A DNA stretch of 64,000 nt. Origin: Neorhizobium galegae bv. orientalis str. HAMBI 540 (GTDB lineage: Bacteria; Pseudomonadota; Alphaproteobacteria; Rhizobiales; Rhizobiaceae). Under the pieces are notes generated by a model, which was given only the letters and a program-made list of their open reading frames with translations, had not been told where the DNA came from and did not search any database. The DNA lies in the NCBI RefSeq assembly GCF_000731315.1, contig NZ_HG938354.1, forward strand, positions 930,001 to 994,000, read 5' to 3'. Positions 34,556-43,697 of this stretch are shown here, one piece after another (position 1 is the first letter of the stretch; the number at the start of each line of letters is the position of its first letter). Position numbers and translations under genes: made by a program.

Positions 34556-36619
34556 ATGAATATTGTCGGAATTGATATTGGCGGCACGTTTACCGATCTC
34601 GTCGGTTATGTCGACGGCAAGATCGTAACGTCGAAGACCTCGACCGTGCCGGCCGATCCGACCCAGGGCATCGCCCGCAGTCTCGAGCTTGCGAATTGCG
34701 ATCCCAACCAGCTCAATGAAATTCTTCACGGCTCGACGATCGCCATCAATACGGTGCTGGAGCGCAAGGGCGCCCGCACCGCACTGATCACCACGAGCGG
34801 TTTCCGCGACGTCTATGCGATCGGTCGTTCGAACCGCATTCAGGCTTTCAACCTGTTTTTCAAACGTCCGCAGCCGCTGGTGCCGCGCAGCCTGACCTTC
34901 GAAATTCCGGAGCGTATCCTTGCTTCCGGCGACGTGTTGGAAGCGCTCGACGAAAAGGCGGTCGCCGCCGTCATCGCCGAGATCGAGGCCGCCGGTGTCG
35001 AATCCGTTGCCATCTGCCTGCTGCATTCCTGGGCCAATCCGGACCACGAGCGTCGCGTCGGCGACATGCTGCGCAAGGCGCTGCCGAATATCTTCGTGAC
35101 GCTGTCGCACGAAATCTTACGCGAATACCGCGAATACGAGCGGTCCTCGACTACTGCGCTCAACGCCTTTGTCGGCCCCCGCGTCGAAGGTTACCTGAAG
35201 CGCCTCGAAACCTATCTCCGCTCCGGCGCCTTCGACGGCAAGATCCATATCATGCGGTCGAACGGCGGTGTGATGTCGATCGGCCAGGCACAGGAACAAC
35301 CGGTCTCGATGATGGAATCCGGCCCGGTTGCCGGTATGATCGGCGCAGGGCGTCTCGCCAGGCTGCTCGGTCTCAAGCGCTGTATCGGTTTTGACATGGG
35401 TGGCACGACCGCCAAGTCGAGCCTGATCACCGATGGAGCGCCTGCGATCGAAACCGGTTACGTGATCGGCGAAGAAGCTGACGGCCAGCCGATGCAGTTG
35501 CCAGTTGTCAACATTGTCGAAGTCGGCGCCGGCGGCGGTTCGATCGCCTGGGTCGACAATGCGGGCGGTCTGCACGTGGGTCCCCAGAGCGTCGGCGCCG
35601 ATCCTGGCCCCGCCTGTTATGGCAAGGGAGCGGACTTGCCGGTCGTCACCGACGCCGACCTGATCCTCGGCCGCATCAATCCGCAGCGGTTCCTGAACGG
35701 CGGCATGCCGCTCGACAGAGCGGCCTCCGAACAGGCAATGCTGAGCAAGGTGGGCAACACGCTGAAGCTCAACCCGGTTGAGGCGGCGCTCGGCGTCGCG
35801 AAGATCGCCGATAGCTCCATGTCGTTGTCGGTGCGCGCCGTCTCGATCAACAAGGGTATCGACCCGCGCGATACGGCGATGATCGCCTTCGGCGGCGCCG
35901 GTCCGCTGCATGCGATCGCGATTGCCCGCGAGATCTACATTCCGCTGGTGATCATCCCGAAACTGCCAGGCACGTTCTCGGCGCTCGGTATGCTCATGGC
36001 CTCCTGGCGGCAGGATTTCGTGCAGACTTTCATCGGCCGCGTCGGTGAACTTTCCGAGGCCGGCGTCGAGAAGGTCTATGCCGAACTCGTCGCCAGCGGC
36101 CGCGAGCAGATGAAGCGGGACGGCATCGCCGAGAACGACGCGGATCACCGCTTCTTTGCCGATCTGCGTTATGTCGGCCAGGAACATGCGATCTCGATCC
36201 CGATCGAGAACACCGGCATGCTGTCCGGCGATACCAGTGAGGTCCGCCACCGTTTCGATACCGAGCACGACCGCCGCTACAGCCAGTCGGCACCGACCGA
36301 GGCGCTGGAAATCGTCAGCCTGCGCCTGGTCCTGACCGCCGCCCGCACCGACAATGTTGCCGAGGAATGGCTGTCCCGCCCGTGGGAGCCGGAAGCGGAA
36401 TCCGAGGTCAGCAGCCGCGATGTGGTGTTCGACGATCCGGCAAAGCCGCTCAAGACGGCGATCTACTGGCGCCCGGCGCTGCCGGCTGGCTTCAGGCTCA
36501 CTGGCCCTGCCGTCATCGAGGAACCGAATTCCACCATCCTGATCCACCCCGGCGACGAAGTGGTCGTCCACGAGGCAGGCCATCTGCTGGTGACGCTCGC
36601 CAAGCAGAGCGAGGAATAA
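34556..36619 (+). CDS. hyuA: Hydantoinase/oxoprolinase subunit A
   Basis: A 687-residue ATP-dependent amidohydrolase subunit. ATG 34556 has AGGAGG upstream and gives the typical start N-I-V-G-I-D-I-G-G-T-F-T-D-L-V, the actin-like phosphate loop. Further marks are the middle G-F-D-M-G-G-T-T-A-K-S and G-A-G-G-G-S-I-A-W-V. Relatives hydrolyse 5-oxoproline, N-methylhydantoin or carboxylate acetone with subunit B. First gene of a ten-gene operon divergent from the LysR regulator. Confidence 0.9.
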   Translation: MNIVGIDIGGTFTDLVGYVDGKIVTSKTSTVPADPTQGIARSLELANCDPNQLNEILHGSTIAINTVLERKGARTALITTSGFRDVYAIGRSNRIQAFNLFFKRPQPLVPRSLTFEIPERILASGDVLEALDEKAVAAVIAEIEAAGVESVAICLLHSWANPDHERRVGDMLRKALPNIFVTLSHEILREYREYERSSTTALNAFVGPRVEGYLKRLETYLRSGAFDGKIHIMRSNGGVMSIGQAQEQPVSMMESGPVAGMIGAGRLARLLGLKRCIGFDMGGTTAKSSLITDGAPAIETGYVIGEEADGQPMQLPVVNIVEVGAGGGSIAWVDNAGGLHVGPQSVGADPGPACYGKGADLPVVTDADLILGRINPQRFLNGGMPLDRAASEQAMLSKVGNTLKLNPVEAALGVAKIADSSMSLSVRAVSINKGIDPRDTAMIAFGGAGPLHAIAIAREIYIPLVIIPKLPGTFSALGMLMASWRQDFVQTFIGRVGELSEAGVEKVYAELVASGREQMKRDGIAENDADHRFFADLRYVGQEHAISIPIENTGMLSGDTSEVRHRFDTEHDRRYSQSAPTEALEIVSLRLVLTAARTDNVAEEWLSRPWEPEAESEVSSRDVVFDDPAKPLKTAIYWRPALPAGFRLTGPAVIEEPNSTILIHPGDEVVVHEAGHLLVTLAKQSEE

Positions 36620-36623
36620 GAAC

Positions 36624-38333
36624 ATGACCCTCCAGAAAAACGATCCAATCACCGTTGAAGTCGTCCGCAATGCGATCGTCGCCTATGCCGACGAGATGGC
36701 CGAGGCGCTCTGCAAATCCGCCTACAACATGATGATCTACGAAGTCCGCGACTATTGCTGCGGCCTGATCGACACGACCGGCCGGATGATCTCGCAGAAC
36801 CGCGGCGGCCTGCCGATCTTCCTCGCCGACCTCGGCATCGCTGTCGAGGACGGCATCAAGAAATACGGGCTGAAGGGTTTCGAAGAGGGCGACGTCCTCG
36901 TCATGAACCATGGCCATATTTGCGGCCAGCACCTGAACAACGTCGTCGTCTACGCGCCCTGCTTTCACGAGGGCGAACTGATCGGCTTTGCGGCCAACCG
37001 CGCCCACTGGGTGGATATCGGCGGCAGCCGCCAAGGTTTCGGGTCCAACGCGACGACCGACATCTACTCCGAAGGCCTGCAGATGCGGTCCCTGAAGATC
37101 TACAAGGCCGGCGAGCTCAATGACACGCTCTATCAGATCATCCAGGACAATATCCGTTATCCGGATGCCAGCCTCGGCGATCTGCGCGCCCAGGTCGCGT
37201 CCTGCCAGATCGGCGCCAAGCGTTATGCCGAACTGGTCGCCCGTTATGGCCGCGGCGTGGTGGAAAGCTGCGTCGAGACCATCTGGGACCAGACCGACAA
37301 GGCCGCCCGCCAGGTGATTGAACGCATTCCGGACGGCACCTATTCGGCCGAAAGCTTCCTCGACAATGACGGCCGCGATCTCGCGACGCCGCTTAGGATC
37401 GCCGTCAAGGTGATCGTGTCCGGCTCGACCATCACGGTCGATTTCCATGGCATGCACCCGCAGGTGAACGGCCCTTTGAATTCCGGCCGTTCGGGCGGCA
37501 TCGCGGCCGCCCGTGTTGCCTTCAAGGCGCTGACCTCGCCGGAACTCGACGTCAACGAAGGCTGTTTCCGCGCGCTCAACGTCGACCTGCCGGACGGTAC
37601 GATCCTCTCGGCCCGTCCGCCGGCCGCCCTCGGCCAGTGGAGCATCGCGCTGCCGACCGTGATCGACACGATCCTCAAGGCGTTGGCGCCGGCCGTGCCG
37701 GAGCTCATCCCGGCCGCCCATAAAGGTGACATGGGCGGATGCTCCTTCTTCGGCTTCTACGACGACGGTTCGCGCTTCCTGCTGATGAACATCTTTGGCG
37801 GTGGCTGGGGTGGTCGCCCGCATGAGGACGGCGAATCCGCAGCCGTCTCGGTCTGCCAGGGCGACGTGCGCAACACGCCGGTCGAGCTACAGGAGATCAA
37901 GTATCCGTTCATCGTCGAGAAGCACACCCTGCGGCCGGATTCCGGCGGCGCCGGCGAGCATCGTGGCGGCCTCGGCATCGAGCTCACCTATCGCTGCCTG
38001 CGCGCCTGCCGCGGCAACATCAATTTCGACCGCACCGTCACCCCACCCTGGGGTCTGCATGGCGGCCATACCGGCGAGGTCAGCGTTGCGATCATCGACC
38101 GTGCCGACGGTACTCAGCTGCGCGTCAACAAGGCCACTGACGTTCACTTCACGCCGGGCGACCGGATCACCTTCCTTACCGCCGGCGGCGGCGGTTACGG
38201 CGACCCCAGAAAGCGCTCGCGCACCGATCTGGACGAGGACATCGCCAATGGTCTGGTCTCCAGAGAAGCGGCTGTCCGCGACTACGGCCATGCCGAACCG
38301 CAGATGCCGCGTCGTATCGTAGTGAACGGCTGA
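36624..38333 (+). CDS. hyuB: Hydantoinase/oxoprolinase subunit B
   Basis: A 569-residue partner of subunit A, 4 bases after it. Family patterns: D-P-I-T-V-E-V-V-R-N-A-I at the start, G-D-V-L-V-M-N-H-G-H-I near 90, H-W-V-D-I-G-G-S near 130, and C-terminal G-G-A-G-E-H-R-G-G-L-G and T-A-G-G-G-G-Y-G-D-P. Together the two subunits should hydrolyse a cyclic amide or imide bond at the expense of ATP. Confidence 0.9.
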   Translation: MTLQKNDPITVEVVRNAIVAYADEMAEALCKSAYNMMIYEVRDYCCGLIDTTGRMISQNRGGLPIFLADLGIAVEDGIKKYGLKGFEEGDVLVMNHGHICGQHLNNVVVYAPCFHEGELIGFAANRAHWVDIGGSRQGFGSNATTDIYSEGLQMRSLKIYKAGELNDTLYQIIQDNIRYPDASLGDLRAQVASCQIGAKRYAELVARYGRGVVESCVETIWDQTDKAARQVIERIPDGTYSAESFLDNDGRDLATPLRIAVKVIVSGSTITVDFHGMHPQVNGPLNSGRSGGIAAARVAFKALTSPELDVNEGCFRALNVDLPDGTILSARPPAALGQWSIALPTVIDTILKALAPAVPELIPAAHKGDMGGCSFFGFYDDGSRFLLMNIFGGGWGGRPHEDGESAAVSVCQGDVRNTPVELQEIKYPFIVEKHTLRPDSGGAGEHRGGLGIELTYRCLRACRGNINFDRTVTPPWGLHGGHTGEVSVAIIDRADGTQLRVNKATDVHFTPGDRITFLTAGGGGYGDPRKRSRTDLDEDIANGLVSREAAVRDYGHAEPQMPRRIVVNG

Positions 38334-38337
38334 GGAC

Positions 38338-39456
38338 ATGGCGATGATCGGCGAAATCCGCAAGAAACGGTTGATCGAGGCGATGCTGGAGGCGGGGCTC
38401 GACGGCCTCGTGCTCTACGGCAATGCCTGGCAGAACGACTACCTACGTTATGCCGCCGATTTCGGCATTCTCGAAGGCGAGGGTCTGGTCGTCGTCACCC
38501 GCGACGGCAATGTGACCCTCTATCTCGACGACGAGTTGGAGGGGGAACGCGCCGCGGTCGAATGTCCGGAGGTCAAGACCGTCGTTGCGGACGACCTGAT
38601 CGGGACGGTGTCCGGTGTTATCGCCCGGCTCGGCAATAGCCGCATCGCCGCGGGGCCCAAGCGTCACCTGCCCTATGGGCTTGCCGCCCTGCGTGGCGAT
38701 CTTCGTTTCGAAGACGCGACTGCGCTGGTCGACCGTCTGCTGATGGTGAAATCCGCCGACGAGCTGAATGCCGTGCGCAGCGCTGCGCGTCTGGCGGACG
38801 AAGGTTACGCGGTGTTCCGCAATGCCGCTGCTGTCGGCAAGAAGGACTACGAGTTGATTGCCGAGATCGAATCCTTCTTCCGCAACGAAGGCGTCGACGA
38901 CAATTTCATGATCATCGGCGTCGGCGGTCCGGAAGTGCGCGGCATGGCGCCACCGCTCGGCAAGATCCTCAAGCCGGGTGATCTGGTGACGAGCGAACTC
39001 ACCCCTTGCGTCAACGGCTATTACGTCCAGATCTGCCGCACGCTGGTCATCGGTGAGCCGAATGAGGCACAGCGCAAGGTCTTCCGAATCTACAATGATG
39101 CTCTCGAAGCTGGGCTTGCCGTCGTGAAGCCGGGCGTTACCGCGGCCGATATCGCCCGGGCGGAGAACGACATTTTTCGCGCCCATGGTTTGGGCGAATA
39201 CGTGACCAGCGAATATACCCGCGTGCGCGGCCATGGCCTTGGCCTTTTCCCGGATACCAAGCCGCATATTCTCGAAGATGTGAACACGGTGATCGAGGAA
39301 GGCATGTCGATGATCGTGCACCCGAACACATATAATCCCGAGATCGGTTATTTCGTGCACGGCGACTCGCTGATCGTCCGCGCCGACGGTCCGGAAATCC
39401 TGACGAAGACGCCGCGCGAACTCTTTTCGGTCGGCGCCCGGAGGGCAGCGGCATGA
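38338..39456 (+). CDS. Creatinase-like M24 ('pita-bread') protein lacking metal ligands
   Basis: A 372-residue creatinase/prolidase-family protein: N-terminal creatinase_N domain (about 1-125) and an M24 catalytic fold. The usual ligands are altered: D...D becomes E/Q in S-E-L-T-P-C-V-N-G-Y-Y-V-Q-I-C-R-T; the Glu of x-E-P-G is His in I-V-H-P-N; the last Glu is Gly in F-V-H-G-D. The His in R-G-H-G-L-G-L remains. Creatinase is likewise metal-free, so a hydrolase of creatine-like or N-carbamoyl compounds is more likely than a peptidase. Confidence 0.8.
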   Translation: MAMIGEIRKKRLIEAMLEAGLDGLVLYGNAWQNDYLRYAADFGILEGEGLVVVTRDGNVTLYLDDELEGERAAVECPEVKTVVADDLIGTVSGVIARLGNSRIAAGPKRHLPYGLAALRGDLRFEDATALVDRLLMVKSADELNAVRSAARLADEGYAVFRNAAAVGKKDYELIAEIESFFRNEGVDDNFMIIGVGGPEVRGMAPPLGKILKPGDLVTSELTPCVNGYYVQICRTLVIGEPNEAQRKVFRIYNDALEAGLAVVKPGVTAADIARAENDIFRAHGLGEYVTSEYTRVRGHGLGLFPDTKPHILEDVNTVIEEGMSMIVHPNTYNPEIGYFVHGDSLIVRADGPEILTKTPRELFSVGARRAAA

Positions 39457-40508
39457 GACACGGTCTGATCCTGTGGCGCGAGGACGAACTCTCCCTCGCC
39501 GACGTCACCGCCCGGCAAGTCCGCCTGCAGCAGGCGATCGCCACCGCCGGTCTCGATGGAATGCTGATTTACACCAATCATGTGCGCTCGGCCGGCGTTA
39601 CCTGGGTTTCCGGTTTCACGCCTTACTGGTCGGATGGTCTCGTCCTGGTGCTGCGCGACGGCCTTCCGATCTTCCTGACGGCGCTGTCGAAGCGCGTCGG
39701 CGAGTGGGTCAAATCCGTCGCCCCGACTTTCGAAGTGGCCCACTCGCCCTTCCCCGGCAAGCTTGCCGGCGAACGCCTGGCCCAGCTTGGGGCGAAACGT
39801 CTCGGCGTGGTCGAATTCGACCGCATGCCCGGCGGCGTGGTCGATGAAATTCTCTCAGTCCTGCCGGTCGAACTCTCCGATGCGACGGAGCTTTTCACGG
39901 CGGTTCGCGGTCAGGCGGATCGCGCCGAACTCGATCTCGTGCGCCGCACGGACGATATCGCCCGCGAGGCATTCAAGGCGGGCGACATCAAGGGCAGATT
40001 TGCCGGAGATTTCACCGGCCCGGTCGAACGGGCCGTGCGGCTTGCCGGCGCCGAGGAATGTTACGTCGCCGTAGTGCCCGATCTTTCCCAGGATCTCCGT
40101 TTTATCCGCACCGGCAGGCAAGAACTCGGCCGCACTTTTGCGGTGCGCCTGTCGATCGCCTATAACGGCGTCTGGGTTCGCCGGATCGAAACATTCTCCG
40201 CCGTTTCCGAAATCGCCGCGCGCCTTACCTCCGTGAGCGCGGAGCTGGACAGGGTGTCTCCCGCTCTTCCCGCCGAGGGCTCGATTTCGGCATTCTATCT
40301 GCCTGACGGCGCCGAACTGATCGACTGGCATCTCGAGGCACCGCACGGCACCCGGCCGCTGAAGGTCGTGGCCGATGCGCAAACGCCGCTTGCCGCGCCG
40401 GTCCCCTACGGCATCCTGACAACGGCCTTCACGCTCGACGGCGAGACGATCGTCGCGTCGCGTCCGGTCGGGCTTGGCGATAGTTCAAGGCGGGAGGCCG
40501 CAGAATGA
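39453..40508 (+). CDS. Degenerate M24/creatinase-domain homologue
   Basis: A 351-residue protein overlapping the preceding gene by 4 bases. Its first half resembles a creatinase N-terminal domain (L-Q-Q-A-I-A-T-A-G-L-D-G-M-L-I-Y-T-N-H-V, then W-V-S-G-F-T-P-Y-W-S-D-G). The C-terminal half keeps only the outline of the M24 fold and none of the metal or His motifs (no G-H-G, no E-P-G). Probably a non-catalytic partner of its neighbour; pseudo-enzyme status is inferred. Confidence 0.65.
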   Translation: MRHGLILWREDELSLADVTARQVRLQQAIATAGLDGMLIYTNHVRSAGVTWVSGFTPYWSDGLVLVLRDGLPIFLTALSKRVGEWVKSVAPTFEVAHSPFPGKLAGERLAQLGAKRLGVVEFDRMPGGVVDEILSVLPVELSDATELFTAVRGQADRAELDLVRRTDDIAREAFKAGDIKGRFAGDFTGPVERAVRLAGAEECYVAVVPDLSQDLRFIRTGRQELGRTFAVRLSIAYNGVWVRRIETFSAVSEIAARLTSVSAELDRVSPALPAEGSISAFYLPDGAELIDWHLEAPHGTRPLKVVADAQTPLAAPVPYGILTTAFTLDGETIVASRPVGLGDSSRREAAE

Positions 40509-41791
40509 ACGCACGCGATCTCGTTTCCATTCTTCTGACGACCGATGGCGGAGACCAGAAACTCCGCGATCTCGTCAACCTCCATACCGTCGACGCGCTG
40601 GCATGCCTGGCGGCCGGCGCCGGTGCGACCGAAGGCTCCTCACTCCTCGCCTTCTATCGCGAGACCGGTGCCGGCGACGCAGTCTCCTCTGCTGCGGGCG
40701 CGTCGGCGGTTATCCGTTTTACCGAATGGGACGCGATCCACGTGCCTTCCGGTGCGACGCCCGGTGCCATGGCGGTGCCGGCTGCGCTGATCTTCGCGCA
40801 GGACTATCAAGCCTATGTCAGGGCCGTTGCCGCTGGCCATGCCATCGGTTTGGCGCTGTCGGAAGCCGTCGGCGGCGTTTCGGCCTTGCCGGAAACCTGG
40901 CCGGGCCTGTTCGCAGCGCCAGCTGTCGCGGCTGTGAGCGCGGCGATTGCGCTTGGTCTTTCGGGCGAACAGGTTGCCCAGGCGCTGGTGCTGTCCATGG
41001 CCGGCAGTTCGGGACGCAGCGGTCGCCCTTCCGGCATGCCGTCGGCCCGCTGGCTGGTGATCGGCGAAGCCACATTGAAGGGTATCCGGGCGGCGCTTGC
41101 CGCGAAGGCCGGCATCAAGGGCGATCTCGAACTGCTGTCTCCAAGCTGGATGAAAGGACAAGCGGCGGCGGCGGTTGCCCTGGAGCCTAACCATGTCGAT
41201 CCGCTGGCGATCACAGGGGTCGGCATGAAGCCCTTCGTCTCCGCCCGCCAGGGCGTCAATGCGATCCAGGCTTTCCGTCATCTGCTGGAGAAGGGTGTCG
41301 ACCCCAATACCATCGACAGCATCGAAGTTTTTCTGCCACCGGTCGCGGCCCCCGTCGTCAGCCGGCTGCTTGTTGCCGAAGATCGTTTGTCGACCATCGC
41401 CCATCTCGGCCTGCAGCTCGGCATTGCCGCTTTCGAGCCCGCAAGGCTGATGGATGTCGACCGCTCTCGTCCCTTCAATGCGGAAGTCATGGCTTTTGCC
41501 AAGCGCGTGACGATCACGGCCGACGACACGCTCGCCGGCAAAGGTTGGCCGGCGCGGGTTGTCGTATGGGGAAAGGGACAGACACACGAGGCCGTCTGGC
41601 CGCAGACCTGCGGTGAGGACGCTCAGGTGATGCTCGACCGCAAGATCGACAGCCTTCCCGCGACCACGGTGCCGCAATTGCAGCGGCTGCAAGCCGCGCT
41701 TGCGGGTGCCGGCGCGCCGGCCGTTCAGGAGGCCCGCAGCCTCCTGCTGAAGTTTACGGACGCCTCTTTCCCGAGGAGCGAGGCGGCCTGA
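40505..41791 (+). CDS. MmgE/PrpD-family protein
   Basis: A 428-residue protein resembling 2-methylcitrate dehydratase/iminodisuccinate epimerase relatives: helical N-terminal domain with H-T-V-D-A-L-A-C-L-A-A-G, then A-A-G-H-A-I-G-L-A-L and the later A-R-Q-G-V-N-A-I-Q-A-F. Similarity is moderate. It overlaps its neighbour by 4 bases. In other catabolic operons such proteins isomerise or dehydrate small acids; the reaction here is unknown. Confidence 0.75.
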   Translation: MNARDLVSILLTTDGGDQKLRDLVNLHTVDALACLAAGAGATEGSSLLAFYRETGAGDAVSSAAGASAVIRFTEWDAIHVPSGATPGAMAVPAALIFAQDYQAYVRAVAAGHAIGLALSEAVGGVSALPETWPGLFAAPAVAAVSAAIALGLSGEQVAQALVLSMAGSSGRSGRPSGMPSARWLVIGEATLKGIRAALAAKAGIKGDLELLSPSWMKGQAAAAVALEPNHVDPLAITGVGMKPFVSARQGVNAIQAFRHLLEKGVDPNTIDSIEVFLPPVAAPVVSRLLVAEDRLSTIAHLGLQLGIAAFEPARLMDVDRSRPFNAEVMAFAKRVTITADDTLAGKGWPARVVVWGKGQTHEAVWPQTCGEDAQVMLDRKIDSLPATTVPQLQRLQAALAGAGAPAVQEARSLLLKFTDASFPRSEAA

Positions 41792-41855
41792 AGGGACACT
41801 GGAATTAACGAAAAGCAGATGCCGCAGGGAGTGTCGGCGTCACAAGGAGGAGAGA

Positions 41856-42839
41856 ATGTTGAAATTTCTGAAAACTATGGCGACAGCGGCGGCTTTTGCC
41901 ACGCTGTCCTTTCAGGCGGCGAGCGCCCAGGCGATCGAGAAGAAGGACATCACGATCGGCCTGCCGCTCAATACCTCAACCCTGTTGCCGATCTATGTTG
42001 CCGATGCACAGGGTTTCTTCAAGGAAGAGGGTATCAACGTCAAGATCGTCGCCTTCAAGGGCGGCACGGATCTAGTGCGCGGCATGGTCGCCGGCGCCGT
42101 GGATATCGGCGTTGGCGCCTTCTCGGAAGCGCTTGTCGGGGTCGAAACCGGCCAGGGCGTGAAGATCTTCTACGGCGGCTTCAACATGGCCGTCTTCGAC
42201 TGGTATTCGGTGCCGTCGATCAAGACGCTCGAAGACGCCAAGGGCAAGCGTTTCGGTATCTCGACCTTCGGGTCGTCGACCGACTTCCTGACGCGTTATG
42301 CGCTGAAGACCAAGGGCATCGATCCAAAGAGCGAAGTGCAGATCGTCCAGGGCGGAGGCTCCGTGCCGCGTCTTGCTGCGATGGAAGCCGGCCAGCTGGA
42401 AGTCAATATCTTCGCGACGCCGGAAAAGTTCATGGCGGCCGATCGCGGCTTCAACCTGATCCTGCAACAGAAGTCGATCGCGCCGGATTTCCCGTTCCAC
42501 TGCTTCTATGCGCGTGAGGATTTCATCAAGAACGATCCGAATGCCATCAAGGCCGTATTGCGCGGCTTTGCCAAGGCCGTCCGGTGGTCCAAGGCCCACA
42601 AGGAAGAGTCCGTCAAGCTCCTGGCCTCCAAGCTCGGCCTCGAGGAGACCTATCTCAACCGCGGTTATGACGACTTCATCGACGAGATCTTCGAAGACGG
42701 CCGTCTGGCGAGCGACGCGGGCATGAAGGCCTTCTGGGACGTCGGCATCATGAACGGCACCTATAAGCAGCCCATGCCGGTCGACAAGTATTGGGTCGGC
42801 ACGTTCCACGATACCTACAACGAGTGGAAGCCGAAGTGA
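41856..42839 (+). CDS. ABC transporter substrate-binding protein (SsuA/NMT1 type)
   Basis: A 327-residue periplasmic protein starting after AAGGAGGAGAGA. Signal peptide M-A-T-A-A-A-F-A-T-L-S-F-Q-A-A-S-A-Q-A, then I-T-I-G-L-P-L-N-T-S, F-F-K-E-E-G-I-N-V-K and a G-G-T-D-L-V binding loop. This layout belongs to taurine/nitrate/thiamine-precursor binding proteins. It should deliver the operon's substrate to the permeases encoded downstream. Confidence 0.88.
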   Translation: MLKFLKTMATAAAFATLSFQAASAQAIEKKDITIGLPLNTSTLLPIYVADAQGFFKEEGINVKIVAFKGGTDLVRGMVAGAVDIGVGAFSEALVGVETGQGVKIFYGGFNMAVFDWYSVPSIKTLEDAKGKRFGISTFGSSTDFLTRYALKTKGIDPKSEVQIVQGGGSVPRLAAMEAGQLEVNIFATPEKFMAADRGFNLILQQKSIAPDFPFHCFYAREDFIKNDPNAIKAVLRGFAKAVRWSKAHKEESVKLLASKLGLEETYLNRGYDDFIDEIFEDGRLASDAGMKAFWDVGIMNGTYKQPMPVDKYWVGTFHDTYNEWKPK

Positions 42840-42867
42840 GCCTTCCATTTGCATGATAATATAACGA

Positions 42868-42887
42868 GAGCGGGCGGAGGCCCGCTC
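42868..42887 (+). promoter_or_regulatory. Intercistronic stem-loop
   Basis: GAGCGGGC-GGAG-GCCCGCTC forms a perfect 8-bp stem between the binding-protein gene and the ATPase gene, directly before the latter's AGGAGGAG site. There is no T-run, so it more likely stabilises the upstream mRNA and gives excess binding protein than terminates. Confidence 0.6.
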
Positions 42888-42902
42888 CAGGAGGAGAAAG
42901 CA

Positions 42903-43697
42903 GTGGCGCAGATTGAAATCCGCGATCTCGGGATCGATTATCGCAAACCGAAGAGCACCGAGGTGTTCTCTGCCGTCGACAGTGTCGCCTTGTCGGTCGA
43001 AAAGGGTGAATTCGTCACCATCGTCGGCTCCAGCGGTTGCGGCAAGAGCACACTGCTGATGGCGGTCGCGGGGCTCGTCGGCCTGGCGCGTGGTTCGATT
43101 GAGATCGATGGCAAGCGGGTTGATGGTCCGGGTCCCGACCGCGCGGTGGTGTTTCAGGAAGCCTCTCTTCTTCCGTGGCGTTCGGTCCGCGGCAACGTCA
43201 AGTTCGGGCTCGAAATGCAGCGCTGGAGCGGCGGCGACCTCAACGAGCGGGCCATGCAGATGATCCGCCTCGTCGGCCTCGGCCGCTTCTCCGACTATCA
43301 TCCCCACCAGCTTTCCGGTGGCATGCGCCAGCGCGTCAACATCGCCCGGGCGCTTGCCGTCGATCCCGAAGTGCTGCTTATGGACGAGCCGTTCGGGGCG
43401 CTCGACGCCCAGACCCGCGAGATCATGGGCACCGAACTTTTGCGCATCTGGGAGCGCGCCAAGAAAACGGCTTTGTTCGTCACCCACGATATCGACGAAG
43501 CGATATTCCTTGCCGACAAGATCGTCGTCATGGGTCGCAACCCCGGTCATATCAAGGAAGTGATCAAGGTCGATCTGCCGCGCCCGCGCAATGAGGCAAT
43601 CCTCGACAGCGACGACTTTCACGAATTGCGCAAGCGGCTGCGCGCCCATCTGGCGGAAGACATGTCCAGCATGCAGCTGGTGCAGGAGGTCGCATGA
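42903..43697 (+). CDS. ABC transporter ATP-binding protein
   Basis: A 264-residue ATPase of the SsuB/TauB type. GTG 42903 follows AGGAGGAG. Walker A G-S-S-G-C-G-K-S-T, Q-loop V-F-Q-E-A-S-L-L-P-W, signature L-S-G-G-M-R-Q-R and Walker B V-L-L-M-D-E-P-F-G-A-L-D are complete. Its end overlaps the first permease by 4 bases. Confidence 0.93.
   Translation: MAQIEIRDLGIDYRKPKSTEVFSAVDSVALSVEKGEFVTIVGSSGCGKSTLLMAVAGLVGLARGSIEIDGKRVDGPGPDRAVVFQEASLLPWRSVRGNVKFGLEMQRWSGGDLNERAMQMIRLVGLGRFSDYHPHQLSGGMRQRVNIARALAVDPEVLLMDEPFGALDAQTREIMGTELLRIWERAKKTALFVTHDIDEAIFLADKIVVMGRNPGHIKEVIKVDLPRPRNEAILDSDDFHELRKRLRAHLAEDMSSMQLVQEVA

Noticed and set aside
35117..36670. Long minus-strand open frame opposite hyuA
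   Set aside because: It is antisense to a well-conserved gene, with composition expected from high-GC codon shadowing and no recognisable domain.
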